A stretch of 44,777 nt of DNA from Actinomycetota bacterium (GTDB lineage: Bacteria > Actinomycetota > Thermoleophilia > Gaiellales > Gaiellaceae), in the NCBI GenBank assembly GCA_005883955.1, contig VAXH01000078.1:22311-67087 (forward strand). Direction: 5' to 3'. This document shows positions 1-11,354 of the stretch, in pieces; position 1 is the first letter of the stretch, and each line of letters starts with the position of its first letter. Below the pieces are notes generated by a model. That model was not told the origin of the DNA. It saw only the letters and a program-made list of their open reading frames with translations, and searched no databases. The position numbers and the translations under genes are program-made.

Positions 1-716
1 AGCACGGCGCCGATGACGACATCGGCCTGCGCGACCGACTCCTCGATCTGCAGGCTCGACGACATCAGGAGGCTGACGCGGCCGGAGAGGATTTCCTCCA
101 GGTGTCGCATCCGGTCGACGGAGCGCTCGAGGATCGTCACGTTGGCGCCGAGGCCGAGGGCGATCACCGCGGCGTTGTAGCCGACCATGCCGCCGCCGAT
201 GACGACGACCTTGCCCGGAGCGACTCCCGCCACGCCGCCGAGTAGGAGGCCACGCCCGCCGAGTGGTTTCTCGAGGAAGTAGGCGCCGGCCTGAGCTGCG
301 AGCCGCCCTGCGATCTCGCTCATCGGTGCTAGCAGCGGCAGCGCGCCGTCGTCGGTCTCGACCGTCTCGTAGGCGACCGCCGTGATCCCGCTCTCGACGA
401 GCGCCCGCGTCAGCGGCTCGTCCGCCGCGATGTGGAGGTAGGTGAAGAGCACGAGACCTTCCCGCAGGCGGCGGTACTCCTGCTCGATCGGCTCCTTCAC
501 CTTGAGCAGCAGCTCACTTGCCTCCCACACCTCGTCCACCGGCACGACCCGGGCGCCGACCGCTTCATAGGTGTCGTCGGGAAACGAGCTCCCTTCCCCC
601 GCGCCGGCCTCGACGAGCACCTCGTGGCCTCGCTGGCCGAGCTCGAGCGCGCCGGCAGGCGTCAGCGCGACGCGGTACTCGTCCGACTTGATTTCCCTGG
701 CCACGCCGATTTTCAT
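1..716 (-). CDS. ald: Alanine dehydrogenase, C-terminus cut by window edge
   Basis: NAD-dependent alanine dehydrogenase, which interconverts L-alanine and pyruvate plus ammonia in the cytoplasm. The first ~238 residues are present: it opens MKIGVAREIKSDEYRVALTP, typical of the family, then has the VKEPIEQEY substrate-site region and the Rossmann segment VVVIGGGMVGYNAAVIALG followed by an acidic strand end. The gene runs off the left edge, so the C-terminal third is missing. ATG at 716 is the natural start because it gives the family N-terminus; GGGAGG lies upstream, and a TAGGGT hexamer (725-730) overlaps the stop of the NUDIX gene. It lies just downstream of that gene, with an 11-nt gap. Confidence 0.93.
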   Translation of the reverse strand, partial: MKIGVAREIKSDEYRVALTPAGALELGQRGHEVLVEAGAGEGSSFPDDTYEAVGARVVPVDEVWEASELLLKVKEPIEQEYRRLREGLVLFTYLHIAADEPLTRALVESGITAVAYETVETDDGALPLLAPMSEIAGRLAAQAGAYFLEKPLGGRGLLLGGVAGVAPGKVVVIGGGMVGYNAAVIALGLGANVTILERSVDRMRHLEEILSGRVSLLMSSSLQIEESVAQADVVIGAV

Positions 717-727
717 GCCGGCCAACC

Positions 728-1216
728 CTACCTCCCGCGCAGGTAGAGAAGCAGCCCCGAGAGCGTCTTGGCATCTTCGATCTGTGGGAGCAGGGACGCG
801 AGCTCCGCGACCGGGACGCGGACAAGCTCGATCTCTTCGTCCGCCTGCGGCGCGCGCTCCCTCTGCTCGACTCGCTCGGCGATGTAGACGCAGACCAGCT
901 CGTCGCAGAAGCCGGGGGTCGTGAAGAAGCTCGCGGCCAGCCGCCACTCGCCGCCGCCCAGCCCAGCCTCCTCCACGAGTTCCCGCTTCGCGGTCACGAG
1001 CGGCTCCTCGCCGGGCTCGCAGGTGCCGGCCGGCAGCTCCAGCAAGCGCTTGCGCGCCGGCTCGCGCAGCTGGCGGACGAGCGTCACTCCCTGATCGTTA
1101 TCGACGGCGACAACCGCGACCGCACCGGGATGGCGGACGATCTCGCGCTCGTGGTCGCCCCAGCGCTCGACGTCGACGCTGATCAGTCTCCCCTCGAAGA
1201 CCCGCCGCTTCTCCAC
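728..1216 (-). CDS. NUDIX hydrolase, ADP-ribose pyrophosphatase type
   Basis: Hydrolyses a nucleoside diphosphate linked to a moiety X, most likely ADP-ribose. The full Nudix box GX5EX7REUXEEXGU is present, ending in AKRELVEEAGL, and the N-terminal strand pattern (RRVFEGRLISVDVERW) is that of the ADP-ribose pyrophosphatase group. GTG at 1216 was chosen over upstream codons because it begins exactly where the family homology begins and shares one base with the upstream stop (TAGTG), a coupling arrangement. A NUDIX gene next to pyrG is also found in Mycobacterium. Product about 162 residues. Confidence 0.9.
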   Translation of the reverse strand: MEKRRVFEGRLISVDVERWGDHEREIVRHPGAVAVVAVDNDQGVTLVRQLREPARKRLLELPAGTCEPGEEPLVTAKRELVEEAGLGGGEWRLAASFFTTPGFCDELVCVYIAERVEQRERAPQADEEIELVRVPVAELASLLPQIEDAKTLSGLLLYLRGR

Positions 1217-2148
1217 TAGCCGATGAGTGTCCGAGCGAGCTTCCCGGCCGCGAACGCCGAGGCGAAGAACCACGGATCCTCGTCCGAGCGGCGGCCCATG
1301 TGGTCGAGCGGAAGGCCTTCGCACGCCTCGCGCCATTCGTCGACATCGAGCTCGCGCCGGCTGGCAAGCCACTCGGGAGCTTCGAGACCTGCGGGCCACG
1401 CCACCGTGGCCTCGGCGAGGCAGAGCTCGACGACCGCCCGCGTGTGGTGTGAGACGCCGCGGTGGCGCTGCCGCTCATCTCCGCTCGAGACGCGCACGGC
1501 GAGCACAGGGGTGCCGCCGAGCGCAGCAGCTGCGTTCGCGGCGTCCGCCGCCGCCAGACCGCCGTGCCCGAGTCGCGAGGCCGTGCCGACGATCCCCGGC
1601 CCGATCGCGCATACGACCGCGTCGAAGCCGGTAGCCGCCGCCCACGCGAATGCCGAGGCCGCGGTGACGCACTCGACGTCGCCGCCGAAGCACGCCCCGG
1701 CCGACACGGTCGCAGCGATCAGAGCCCGCGCCCGCAGCGCTCGCAGCGTGTCCGAAAGCCCGAGCGGGAGCGCGCCGCCCGCCACCTGGACGTAGGCCAC
1801 ACGCGTGCCGGCGAGCGCCGCACAGACCGGCGCAACCTGGCTGTGCAACGAGCAGCAGACGACCGGCAGACCGGCGAGCGCATCCGCCACCGGCCCGTCT
1901 TCCTCGGCGTGCCGGACGGCGTACTGCACCGGTGCATAGGGAAGCTTCATCACGTGCGCGTCCGGAGGCGGAGGCAGATCGATGCCTCGGGTCAGGTTGA
2001 CGTGCAGCACGTCGAAACCGCCCGAGCCGAGGGCGAGCTCGCGTCCCTGGACGTTGACGACTACCTCGTCATCGACCTCGCAGCGAACGAGGTCCTCGTG
2101 GCGCTCCCCGATCGCCGTCACGGTCCCTCGCCGCAAGCTGAGCGGCAC
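1216..2148 (-). CDS. DUF3866 family protein
   Basis: A 310-residue soluble protein that I recognise as the DUF3866 family of Actinobacteria and Firmicutes; its function is unknown. There is no signal peptide or membrane helix. The N-terminal ~60 residues are beta-rich (RRGTVTAIGERHEDLVRCEV), followed by an alpha/beta body with several Gly/Ala-rich turns, notably AIGPGIVGTASRLGHGGLAA and a basic/His stretch RQRHRGVSHHTRAVVE near residue 240. GTG start at 2148. It lies between the M20 peptidase (30-nt gap) and the NUDIX gene (TAGTG overlap) and is probably co-transcribed with both. Confidence 0.85.
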   Translation of the reverse strand: MPLSLRRGTVTAIGERHEDLVRCEVDDEVVVNVQGRELALGSGGFDVLHVNLTRGIDLPPPPDAHVMKLPYAPVQYAVRHAEEDGPVADALAGLPVVCCSLHSQVAPVCAALAGTRVAYVQVAGGALPLGLSDTLRALRARALIAATVSAGACFGGDVECVTAASAFAWAAATGFDAVVCAIGPGIVGTASRLGHGGLAAADAANAAAALGGTPVLAVRVSSGDERQRHRGVSHHTRAVVELCLAEATVAWPAGLEAPEWLASRRELDVDEWREACEGLPLDHMGRRSDEDPWFFASAFAAGKLARTLIG

Positions 2149-2178
2149 GCTACACGTCCTCCGGTCGGTTGCGATGGT

Positions 2179-3306
2179 TCATGACGAGAAGGACCGCGCC
2201 GTCTCCACAATGCTGAGCGTTACGTCGACCATCCGCTCGAGGTCGGCGACCGCGATCCGCTCGTCGGGGGTGTGGATGTCCGTCATCCCGTTGGCGAGGT
2301 TCAGGCACTGCACCCCTCGCTCGTTGAAGACGTTGGCGTCCGCGCCGCCGCCGCTGAGTCCATAGGTCGGCTGCAAGCCACTCCGTTCCAGGGCGGACGC
2401 GGCGAGGCGAACGACCTCGTCGTCTCGCTTGAAGCGATAGCCCCGCGCGCTCGGATCGACCGCCGTCTCGACGTCGCAGTCGCCGAGCTGGGCCGCAAAC
2501 GTGATCGTCTCCAGCATCTCCTGCACCAGCTCGCCGAGCTTCCGCTCGTCGTGGCAGCGGGCCTCGGCAGCAAACGAGCAGCGCTCGGGCACGATGTTGC
2601 GGGCCGTGCCGCCGTGGATCTCGCCGACGTTCGCGGTCGTCTCCTCGTCGAGCCGGCCGAGCCTGAGATCGGCGATCGCGCGCGCGCCAGCGGCGATGGC
2701 CGAGCGGCCCTCCTCCGGGTACATGCCCGAGTGCGCGGCCCTGCCGTGGAACGAGGCGTCGAGCTTGCATTGGTAGGGCGCGCCGAGGATCACCTCCCCG
2801 ATCGGCCCCGCGTGGTCGTAGACATAGCCGACCCTCGCGCGCAGCCGTTCGTGGTCGAAGGCCTCCGCGCCGCGAAGGCCGACCTCTTCCTTGGGCGTGA
2901 AGAGGAGCTCGATGCCGCCGTGGGGACGCTTCTCGGCGACGATCCGCCGCGTCGCCTCGAGCATCACCGCGACGGCCGCCTTGTTGTCGGCGCCGAGGAT
3001 CGTGCCGCCCGCGTTCCGGACGACGCCGTCCTCGACCACGGGCTCGATCGAACCCTCCGGCGGAACCGTGTCAAGGTGGGCGCAGAAGAACAGGGGCGCT
3101 CCCTCGCCGCTCGGCTCGATCCGGGAGAGCAGGTTGCCGATCGTCGAGTCGATCCTGGCACCCGCGTCGTCCTCGTCGACCGGCAGTGCGAGCGAGCGCA
3201 GATAGTCGACCACCCGGTCGGCGACTGCACGCTCCTGCCCGGAAGGGCTCGGCACACGTGCGAGCTCGAGGAAGAGCTCGGCGACATCGGGCAACCCGTT
3301 CTCCAC
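2179..3306 (-). CDS. M20 family metallopeptidase, PepT-like
   Basis: A zinc-dependent exopeptidase of the M20/M25 family, closest in pattern to tripeptidase T-like proteins; it probably removes N-terminal residues from small peptides in the cytoplasm. The di-zinc site is complete: HLDTVPPEG (first His and its Asp), GTILGADNKAAVAV (bridging Asp), TPKEEVGLRG (catalytic Glu pair) and a late His in MTDIHTPDERI. The dimerisation (lid) domain lies between, with GRAAHSGMYPEEGRSA. Length 375 is usual. GTG start at 3306, with a TAAGAT -10-like hexamer 7 nt upstream and only 20 nt to the pyrG stop. Confidence 0.92.
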   Translation of the reverse strand: MENGLPDVAELFLELARVPSPSGQERAVADRVVDYLRSLALPVDEDDAGARIDSTIGNLLSRIEPSGEGAPLFFCAHLDTVPPEGSIEPVVEDGVVRNAGGTILGADNKAAVAVMLEATRRIVAEKRPHGGIELLFTPKEEVGLRGAEAFDHERLRARVGYVYDHAGPIGEVILGAPYQCKLDASFHGRAAHSGMYPEEGRSAIAAGARAIADLRLGRLDEETTANVGEIHGGTARNIVPERCSFAAEARCHDERKLGELVQEMLETITFAAQLGDCDVETAVDPSARGYRFKRDDEVVRLAASALERSGLQPTYGLSGGGADANVFNERGVQCLNLANGMTDIHTPDERIAVADLERMVDVTLSIVETARSFSS

Positions 3307-3313
3307 GGGCCCG

Positions 3314-3319
3314 ATCTTA
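3314..3319 (-). promoter_or_regulatory. Putative -10 box TAAGAT for the M20 peptidase gene
   Basis: TAAGAT fits the actinobacterial TANNNT -10 pattern and ends 7 nt before the GTG start, so the transcript would be nearly leaderless. No clear -35 hexamer is visible. Confidence 0.4.
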
Positions 3320-3326
3320 TTTGCGG

Positions 3327-6173
<2,847 letters not shown>

Positions 6174-6181
<8 letters not shown>

Positions 6182-7061
6182 TCCGCGGAGCCGTTTCGAG
6201 CGGTGGCAGCACGCCGTCTGCCGCGCTCGTTTTGACACCGTAGTGGCCGGCCTTCGCTCCGTCCAAGAGCAGGGTGAGCGCGAACCGGCCGATCGGCTCG
6301 TCGATGTCGTCGACGCTCGAGATCCCGTTGCGCTGGAACACCTTGACGCTCGACCGGCTTGCATCGGTCGTCTCGACGCCGACGACCGGGACCGGCGCCG
6401 CGATCAGGCCCGAGTAGAAGCCTGCGAGGAACCTCGCCGTTCCGTCGTACTGTCTGGCGGCGGTCCGCACGACGATTACGCCGTCGGCCGGGCGACCCTC
6501 GCTTCCTGTCCGTTCCGCGACGATCTGCTCGGCGAGGGTCGACCAGAGCGGCGCCTTACCGCCGGCTGCGAACTCCTCGGCCAGGCTCTTGCCGAGCGCG
6601 GGCAGACGTGCGTCGCCCACGTAACGCGCGAGCGCGGGATCGCCTGCGAGCGTGTTGTCTAGCTGCGGGATGTCGAGCGGGAACTTCAGCGCCCGAACGC
6701 GGACCCAACCGCTTGCGCCGGCGTCGGCGAGCGCCTGTTGGAGACTCACGCGGACGTGCGCGTCCGAGGGCCCGAGGAAGACGAGCGCGATGCTTTTCCC
6801 ACGCAGACGGTTCGCCATCAGCTCGGGGTAGGTGTCGGTCACGAACGCCTGCGTTGCGCGCTGCTGCGCGGCCAGGTTGTCGGCGTGCGTGCGAGCGTCG
6901 CCGAGGTCGCCTTGGAGCTTGGCGATGCGCTGCTCGAGCAGCCCTCGCTGCGCCCTGTCGACGTAGCCGCGGTCTGAGATACCGACCCCGACGAGGATCC
7001 CGATCACGAGCGCAAGGAAGACCGCCGCAAGCGACGCGACGTGGTAGCGGAGGTCGAACAT
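6174..7061 (-). CDS. steB: SteB/MctB family protein (copper transporter family)
   Basis: A 295-residue protein of the family annotated as copper transporter MctB in Mycobacterium and SteB in Corynebacterium, where it works with SteA in daughter-cell separation. A single N-terminal membrane helix (MFDLRYHVASLAAVFLALV and on, ~residues 6-28) is followed by a coiled-coil stretch (QRGLLEQRIAKLQGDLGDAR) and an extracytoplasmic alpha/beta domain. ATG at 7061 was preferred to an upstream start at 7097 because MFDLRYH is the family N-terminus. It sits between the SRPBCC gene (4-nt gap) and the GT2/GT4 fusion (8-nt overlap). Which role, copper or division, applies here cannot be read from sequence. 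Confidence 0.85.
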
Positions 7062-7065
7062 GGGT

Positions 7066-7494
7066 CTAGGACTCCGCCCCAGTCTGGCACAGGGCATACA
7101 GGCGCGTCAGCGCCTTGAACGGAAGCGATCTGCGCAGGCCGGCGAGGAACGGCGCACTAACGGTCAGTTCGGCCCGCGTTCGATTCTCCGCCGCTTCCGC
7201 CAGGCGCAACTCGACGTCGAGGCGGGCTTGGACGAATTGCCAGGCCGCGAATTCTGGTGGCCTCACCTCGAGGAAGATGAGCGTTCCCGCGACATCGGGC
7301 TTTCTGCCGACGACATACGTGGCTCGCCCGAGGCCTTGGATTCGCCAGCGCGCACCGGGAGCCAGGCCGCGGCGATCGGGCTGCACTCCGCTGATGCCGG
7401 GCCACCAGTCGCTGAGGTGGTTTGGCTCGGCGAGGAACGCCCACACGTCCTCGCGCGGAGCGAGCAGGTCGCGGGCGGCGCTGTAGGTCGGCAT
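7066..7494 (-). CDS. SRPBCC (START/polyketide-cyclase-like) domain protein
   Basis: A 142-residue single-domain protein with the SRPBCC helix-grip pattern: opening beta strand, then REDVWAFLAEPNHLSDWWPG, central strands (TLIFLEVRPPEFAAWQF) and a long C-terminal helix (GLRRSLPFKALTRLYALC). Such domains bind hydrophobic ligands; the ligand cannot be predicted. ATG at 7494 is chosen since the domain starts there; a longer frame to 7659 would add about 55 residues of low-complexity sequence crossing a strong hairpin. It separates steA from steB, which are adjacent in Mycobacterium. Confidence 0.75.
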   Translation of the reverse strand: MPTYSAARDLLAPREDVWAFLAEPNHLSDWWPGISGVQPDRRGLAPGARWRIQGLGRATYVVGRKPDVAGTLIFLEVRPPEFAAWQFVQARLDVELRLAEAAENRTRAELTVSAPFLAGLRRSLPFKALTRLYALCQTGAES

Positions 7495-7584
7495 GTGGAT
7501 GAATCGTCGCTGTTTTGATGGAGTTGCGTCACGCAGCCGTGCGAAATTCGCCGCTACGCTCGCAGCGCGGGTGGTGGGTTGTGG

Positions 7585-7605
7585 CCCCACCCTCACCGGG
7601 TGGGG
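7585..7605. other. GC-rich hairpin in the steA-SRPBCC intergenic region
   Basis: Perfect 8-bp inverted repeat CCCCACCC / GGGTGGGG with a 5-nt loop, in the 192-nt gap between the steA stop and the SRPBCC start. No T-run follows on either strand, so it is not a canonical intrinsic terminator; it could be a pause, a processing site or a Rho-type end. Confidence 0.5.
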
Positions 7606-7686
7606 ATGCGCGTGTGTGATCCTGAAACCCGCCGACTGCCTCTGGGGCGCGGAAAACACCGGGCGCTTACCCGAAGGGGTCGGGTC

Positions 7687-8832
7687 CTACGCGATCCCGA
7701 TCAGGTCCCGAAATCGGTCGGTCAGCAGGCCGATCAGCCTCCGCAGGGTCGGGGAGGCCACGATCGCGACGACGATCGCCGCCAGGCCCGTCAGCGCGAA
7801 TGTGACCAGAGGCATCAAGCCGACGCGCCGCGAGACGAGGCGTGAGACGCCCTTTGCGTCGATCAGGATCTCGCCGACCTTCAGACGGGTGACGAAGGTC
7901 GACGACATTCCGGCTCGATTGCGCTCCAGGAACTCGATCAGGTTGAAGTGAGTCCCGACGGCGACGATCAGCTCGGCCCCTTTCTCGTAGGCGAGCAGCA
8001 GAGCGATGTCCTCGCTGATTCCCGGCGCGCGGACGACCTGGTACTCCACGGCGAGCGACTCCATCCGCTCCCGACCGGGGGCGTCGCCGTCCGCGTAGGC
8101 GTGGACGACCTTCTCGGCGCGTGATTTCAGCGCCCGATCGGACACGGAGTCCATGTCGCCCACGATCACGTCAGGCTTGTAGCCGGCCTCGAACAGCGCG
8201 TCGGCGCCGCCGTCGACGCCGATCAGCACGGGCTTGAAGTCACGGATGTACGGCCGCACGATCCGGAGATCCCGCTTGTGGCCCGGGCCGCGCGCGACGA
8301 CGAGCGCGTGGCGGTCCCTGAACCGCGTCTGCAGCGGCGGAAAGTCGATTCCCTCCGAGAGCAGCCGCCCCTCCTCGCGCAGATACCGCAGCGTATTGTC
8401 GGCGAAGGATTCGAGCGCCTCCGTGACGCGGCCGCGCTGCTCCGCAATCGCCCCCGCAAGCTCTTCTGCCGAAAGTGTCCGTCCAGCGGCGACGCAGTCG
8501 CCGTTTCGGAAGACGCTCGCTCCCCGGACCGTGACTAGTTCACCCTCGGACACCTCGTCGAAGATCGGCGCCCCCGGCGCGTCGATCAGCCGCACACCGC
8601 CCCGCACGAGCAGGAGCGGGCCCGGATTCGGGAACCGGCCGCTCTGCGAGCTCGCGACGTTGACGACGACCCGCACCCCGGACTCGAGCAGCTCCTCGGC
8701 GGAGACGCGGTCGAGGTCCGTGTGATCGATCACTGCGATGTCGTCCGGGCCGAGTCGCCGAACCAGGTTCTTCGTGCGCCGGTCGAGCTTCGCGGCGCCT
8801 GTGAACTCGATGAAGCTTGCCCGCGCGGCCAT
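7687..8832 (-). CDS. steA: SteA, thiamin-pyrophosphokinase-like cell-separation protein
   Basis: A 381-residue protein matching actinobacterial SteA (Rv1697-type), a cytokinetic-ring-associated factor that acts with SteB. The middle has the thiamin pyrophosphokinase-like fold: FKPVLIGVDGGADALFEAG, then KPDVIVGDMDSVSD, but it is not an ordinary TPK because of the long N-terminal domain (1-180) and a C-terminal membrane hairpin (LMPLVTFALTGLAAIVVAIV, ~345-364). ATG start at 8832, 36 nt after the recN stop; a TACGGT hexamer lies 10 nt upstream. Confidence 0.85.
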   Translation of the reverse strand: MAARASFIEFTGAAKLDRRTKNLVRRLGPDDIAVIDHTDLDRVSAEELLESGVRVVVNVASSQSGRFPNPGPLLLVRGGVRLIDAPGAPIFDEVSEGELVTVRGASVFRNGDCVAAGRTLSAEELAGAIAEQRGRVTEALESFADNTLRYLREEGRLLSEGIDFPPLQTRFRDRHALVVARGPGHKRDLRIVRPYIRDFKPVLIGVDGGADALFEAGYKPDVIVGDMDSVSDRALKSRAEKVVHAYADGDAPGRERMESLAVEYQVVRAPGISEDIALLLAYEKGAELIVAVGTHFNLIEFLERNRAGMSSTFVTRLKVGEILIDAKGVSRLVSRRVGLMPLVTFALTGLAAIVVAIVASPTLRRLIGLLTDRFRDLIGIA

Positions 8833-8868
8833 ATGGCAGAGAACCGTACTTGCGGCCGCGTCGGCGAC

Positions 8869-10503
8869 TCAACCCTGGACGGCGGACAGGAACTCCTGCC
8901 CACCGAGCATGCGCTGGATCTCCTCCCGCCGCTCGGTTTCGTCGAGCGCCTCGATACGGGTGTGGGTCGGATCGCCGGACAGCTTCTCGACGCGGAAGTG
9001 GCGGTCGGCGCGGCTGGCGATCTGCGGTAGGTGAGTGATCGTCACCACCTGAGCGCGAGTCGCCAGCCGCTCCAGCGTCTCACCGACGGCGTGCGCCGTC
9101 TGGCCGCCGATCCCCGCGTCGATCTCGTCGAAGACGATCGTCTCGCCGCCGCCGACCGCGGCGATCGCCAGCGCGATGCGGGAAAGCTCGCCGCCCGAGG
9201 CCGTGTCGGCAACGGGTGCGAACGGCAAGCCTGCGTTCGGGCGGATCTGGAAGGCGACCGCGTCCGCTCCGGTCAACCCAAGGCCGTTCGGCTGCTCCGA
9301 CAGCTCGACGCGAAACTCGCCCTCGCCCATGCCGATTCCCTCGAGCTCGGCCGCGACGGCCGTCGCGAACGGCTCGGCAGCGGTTTGCCGCGCCTCCCGC
9401 ATGGCGAGAGCCAGCTCTTCGACCCGCCGCTCCGCGACCTCGACCGCCTTGGCCGCGGCCGCGACGGGATCGGCCCCGTCATCCAGCGCATCGAGCTCGG
9501 CCTGCGCCTCGGCGGCCCGCCCAAGCAGCTCCTCGTACGACGCGCAGCGAAACCGCCGCTTCGCCTCGGCAATCCGGTCGAGCTCGGCCTCGACCTGCTC
9601 GAGCCGATCCGGCTCGGCGTCGAGCGAGGCGAGAAAGCTGCGGAGCTCGGTCGCGGTCTCGCGTAGACGCAGCTCGGCATCGCGCAGCTCGTCGCCCGCG
9701 CGCCGAAGCTCCGGCGCGAGCGATTCGAGCGGCGAGATCGCCCGCTCGGCGATCGCGACGAGAGACGCCGCGCCCTCCCCGTCGTCGGGCGCCAGCGCCT
9801 CGCCGGCAGCTCCCGCGCCGGCGGCCAGCTCGGTCACGTGCCGCAGACGCTCCCGCTCGGCGCGAAGAGAGTCCTCGTCTTCGGCCTCCATGCCAAGGGT
9901 GTCCTCGACCAGGGCTCGCAGCTCGGCCAGCCTCGCCTCGGCGGCCTCCGCCCCACCCTGCAGCTCTTCCTGGCGGCGCCGCGCGGCCTGCAGCTCGCGC
10001 CAGCCGAGACGCGCCGCAGCGCGCCGGCCCAGCTGCTCGTCGCCGGCGAACGCGTCGAGCACGTCGAGCTGGTAGGAGGCTTTCGCAAGCCGCCGCTGCT
10101 CGAACTGCCCGGACATCGCGAGCACGCGCTCGGCGGCAGCCGCCACGTCGTCGCGAGCCGCCGCCCGGCCCCACGCGTACGCGCGTGTGCGCCCGTCGCC
10201 GAACACGCGCCGCGCGAGCACGAGCCCTTCCTCGCCCTCCGGCCGAAGCTCGGCCAGCGCCTCGAGTCCCTCCTCCTCGAGCAGGCCGTCCGGCAGGTCG
10301 AGCTCCGCCTCGACGTACGCCTCCTTCCCATCCGCCCCCACGAGGGCGGGGTCGCCGCGCGATCCGAGCAGCAGGCCGATCGCCTGCGCGAGGATCGTCT
10401 TGCCCGCACCGGTCTCGCCGGTGATCGCATTCAAGCCCGGCGCGAGCTCGAGCTCGGCGTCGCGGATCAGGACCAGGTTCTCGATGCGCAGCCGGCGCAG
10501 CAC
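8869..10503 (-). CDS. recN: DNA repair protein RecN
   Basis: SMC-like ATPase that acts in recombinational double-strand-break repair. It opens LRRLRIENLVLIRDAEL and carries Walker A ITGETGAGKTIL, a long central coiled coil rich in Glu/Ala/Arg (~residues 150-360), an ABC signature region (TASGGELSRIALAIA) and Walker B ETIVFDEIDAGIGG followed by the H-loop ITHLPQIAS. Length ~544 is usual. GTG at 10503 gives the family N-terminus; another GTG at 10521 would add six residues. It follows nadK by 56 nt, the usual order in Actinobacteria. Confidence 0.96.
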   Translation of the reverse strand: MLRRLRIENLVLIRDAELELAPGLNAITGETGAGKTILAQAIGLLLGSRGDPALVGADGKEAYVEAELDLPDGLLEEEGLEALAELRPEGEEGLVLARRVFGDGRTRAYAWGRAAARDDVAAAAERVLAMSGQFEQRRLAKASYQLDVLDAFAGDEQLGRRAAARLGWRELQAARRRQEELQGGAEAAEARLAELRALVEDTLGMEAEDEDSLRAERERLRHVTELAAGAGAAGEALAPDDGEGAASLVAIAERAISPLESLAPELRRAGDELRDAELRLRETATELRSFLASLDAEPDRLEQVEAELDRIAEAKRRFRCASYEELLGRAAEAQAELDALDDGADPVAAAAKAVEVAERRVEELALAMREARQTAAEPFATAVAAELEGIGMGEGEFRVELSEQPNGLGLTGADAVAFQIRPNAGLPFAPVADTASGGELSRIALAIAAVGGGETIVFDEIDAGIGGQTAHAVGETLERLATRAQVVTITHLPQIASRADRHFRVEKLSGDPTHTRIEALDETERREEIQRMLGGQEFLSAVQG

Positions 10504-10559
10504 GCGCCCGATGCTACGCACCGCGTCGGCGCGCGACTACGGTCCCTGTTGGACCCGGC

Positions 10560-11354
10560 TTAGGAGGCGAAGGTCTTTCTGTAGCGGCTGAAGAACGTCC
10601 GCTCGGGCAGCGTTGCCAGGAGAGATCTCTGCTCACCGAGGCGCACGTCGACTTCCTGCCCGGGCTCGAGCTTGCCGACCTCCATCCCGTCGACAATCAC
10701 CGTCACTGAGCCGTCCGGCGTGCGGTTCGTGACGGCGAGCGGCAGGTTGTGCGGAACGACGAGCGGCCGTACCTGCAGGGAGTGCGGAGCCACGAACGTG
10801 ATTACCATCGCATCGAGGCCCCAGACGAGCACCGGGCCGCCGTTCGAGAGGTTGTAGGCGGTCGAGCCGGACGGCGTTGAGCAGATGACGCCGTCGCATG
10901 GCAGGACGCCGAGATCCTCGCCGCCCACGGCGTAGCCAAGCTCGACCATACGGCCGAGTTTCGAGCTCGTCGCAAAGACGTCGTTCACCGCCGGCCAGCT
11001 TTCACCGCCGATCTGCACGTCGAGCGCCGGCAGCTCGACGACGGTGAACTCTCCGCCGAAGACACGCTCGAGGCCCTGCTCGAGCTCGTCGGCCTCGATT
11101 GATGTCAGGAAGCCGACGCAACCGAAGTTGACGCCTATCACAGGCACACCCGTGTCGAGGAACCGGTGAAAGGCCCGCAGCATCGAGCCGTCTCCGCCCA
11201 GCGTGACGGCAAGGTCCGGCGCGTCGTCCTCACCGATCAGCTCGATCCCCATCGACCCTGCGAGCCGCTCGAGCCGCGAGACGGCGTCGTCCACCACAGC
11301 CGCGTGGCTGTGCGTGACGACTGCCAGCCGCTTGACCGGCTTAGCCGACGGCAT
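10560..11354 (-). CDS. nadK: NAD kinase
   Basis: Phosphorylates NAD to NADP. It has the diagnostic GGDGSML motif (LAVTLGGDGSMLRAFHRF), VIGVNFGCVGFLTSI and the substrate motif CSTPSGSTAYNLSNGGP. About 264 residues, a normal length. ATG at 11354 was chosen because it precedes the first strand (KRLAVVTHSH) and overlaps the end of tlyA by 14 nt; a longer frame to 11426 adds a Ser-rich tail with no homology. Confidence 0.95.
   Translation of the reverse strand: MPSAKPVKRLAVVTHSHAAVVDDAVSRLERLAGSMGIELIGEDDAPDLAVTLGGDGSMLRAFHRFLDTGVPVIGVNFGCVGFLTSIEADELEQGLERVFGGEFTVVELPALDVQIGGESWPAVNDVFATSSKLGRMVELGYAVGGEDLGVLPCDGVICSTPSGSTAYNLSNGGPVLVWGLDAMVITFVAPHSLQVRPLVVPHNLPLAVTNRTPDGSVTVIVDGMEVGKLEPGQEVDVRLGEQRSLLATLPERTFFSRYRKTFAS

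Noticed and set aside
7066-7659. Longer N-terminus for the SRPBCC protein (start at 7659)
   Set aside because: The extra ~55 residues are low-complexity, cross a strong hairpin and precede the natural domain start at 7494.
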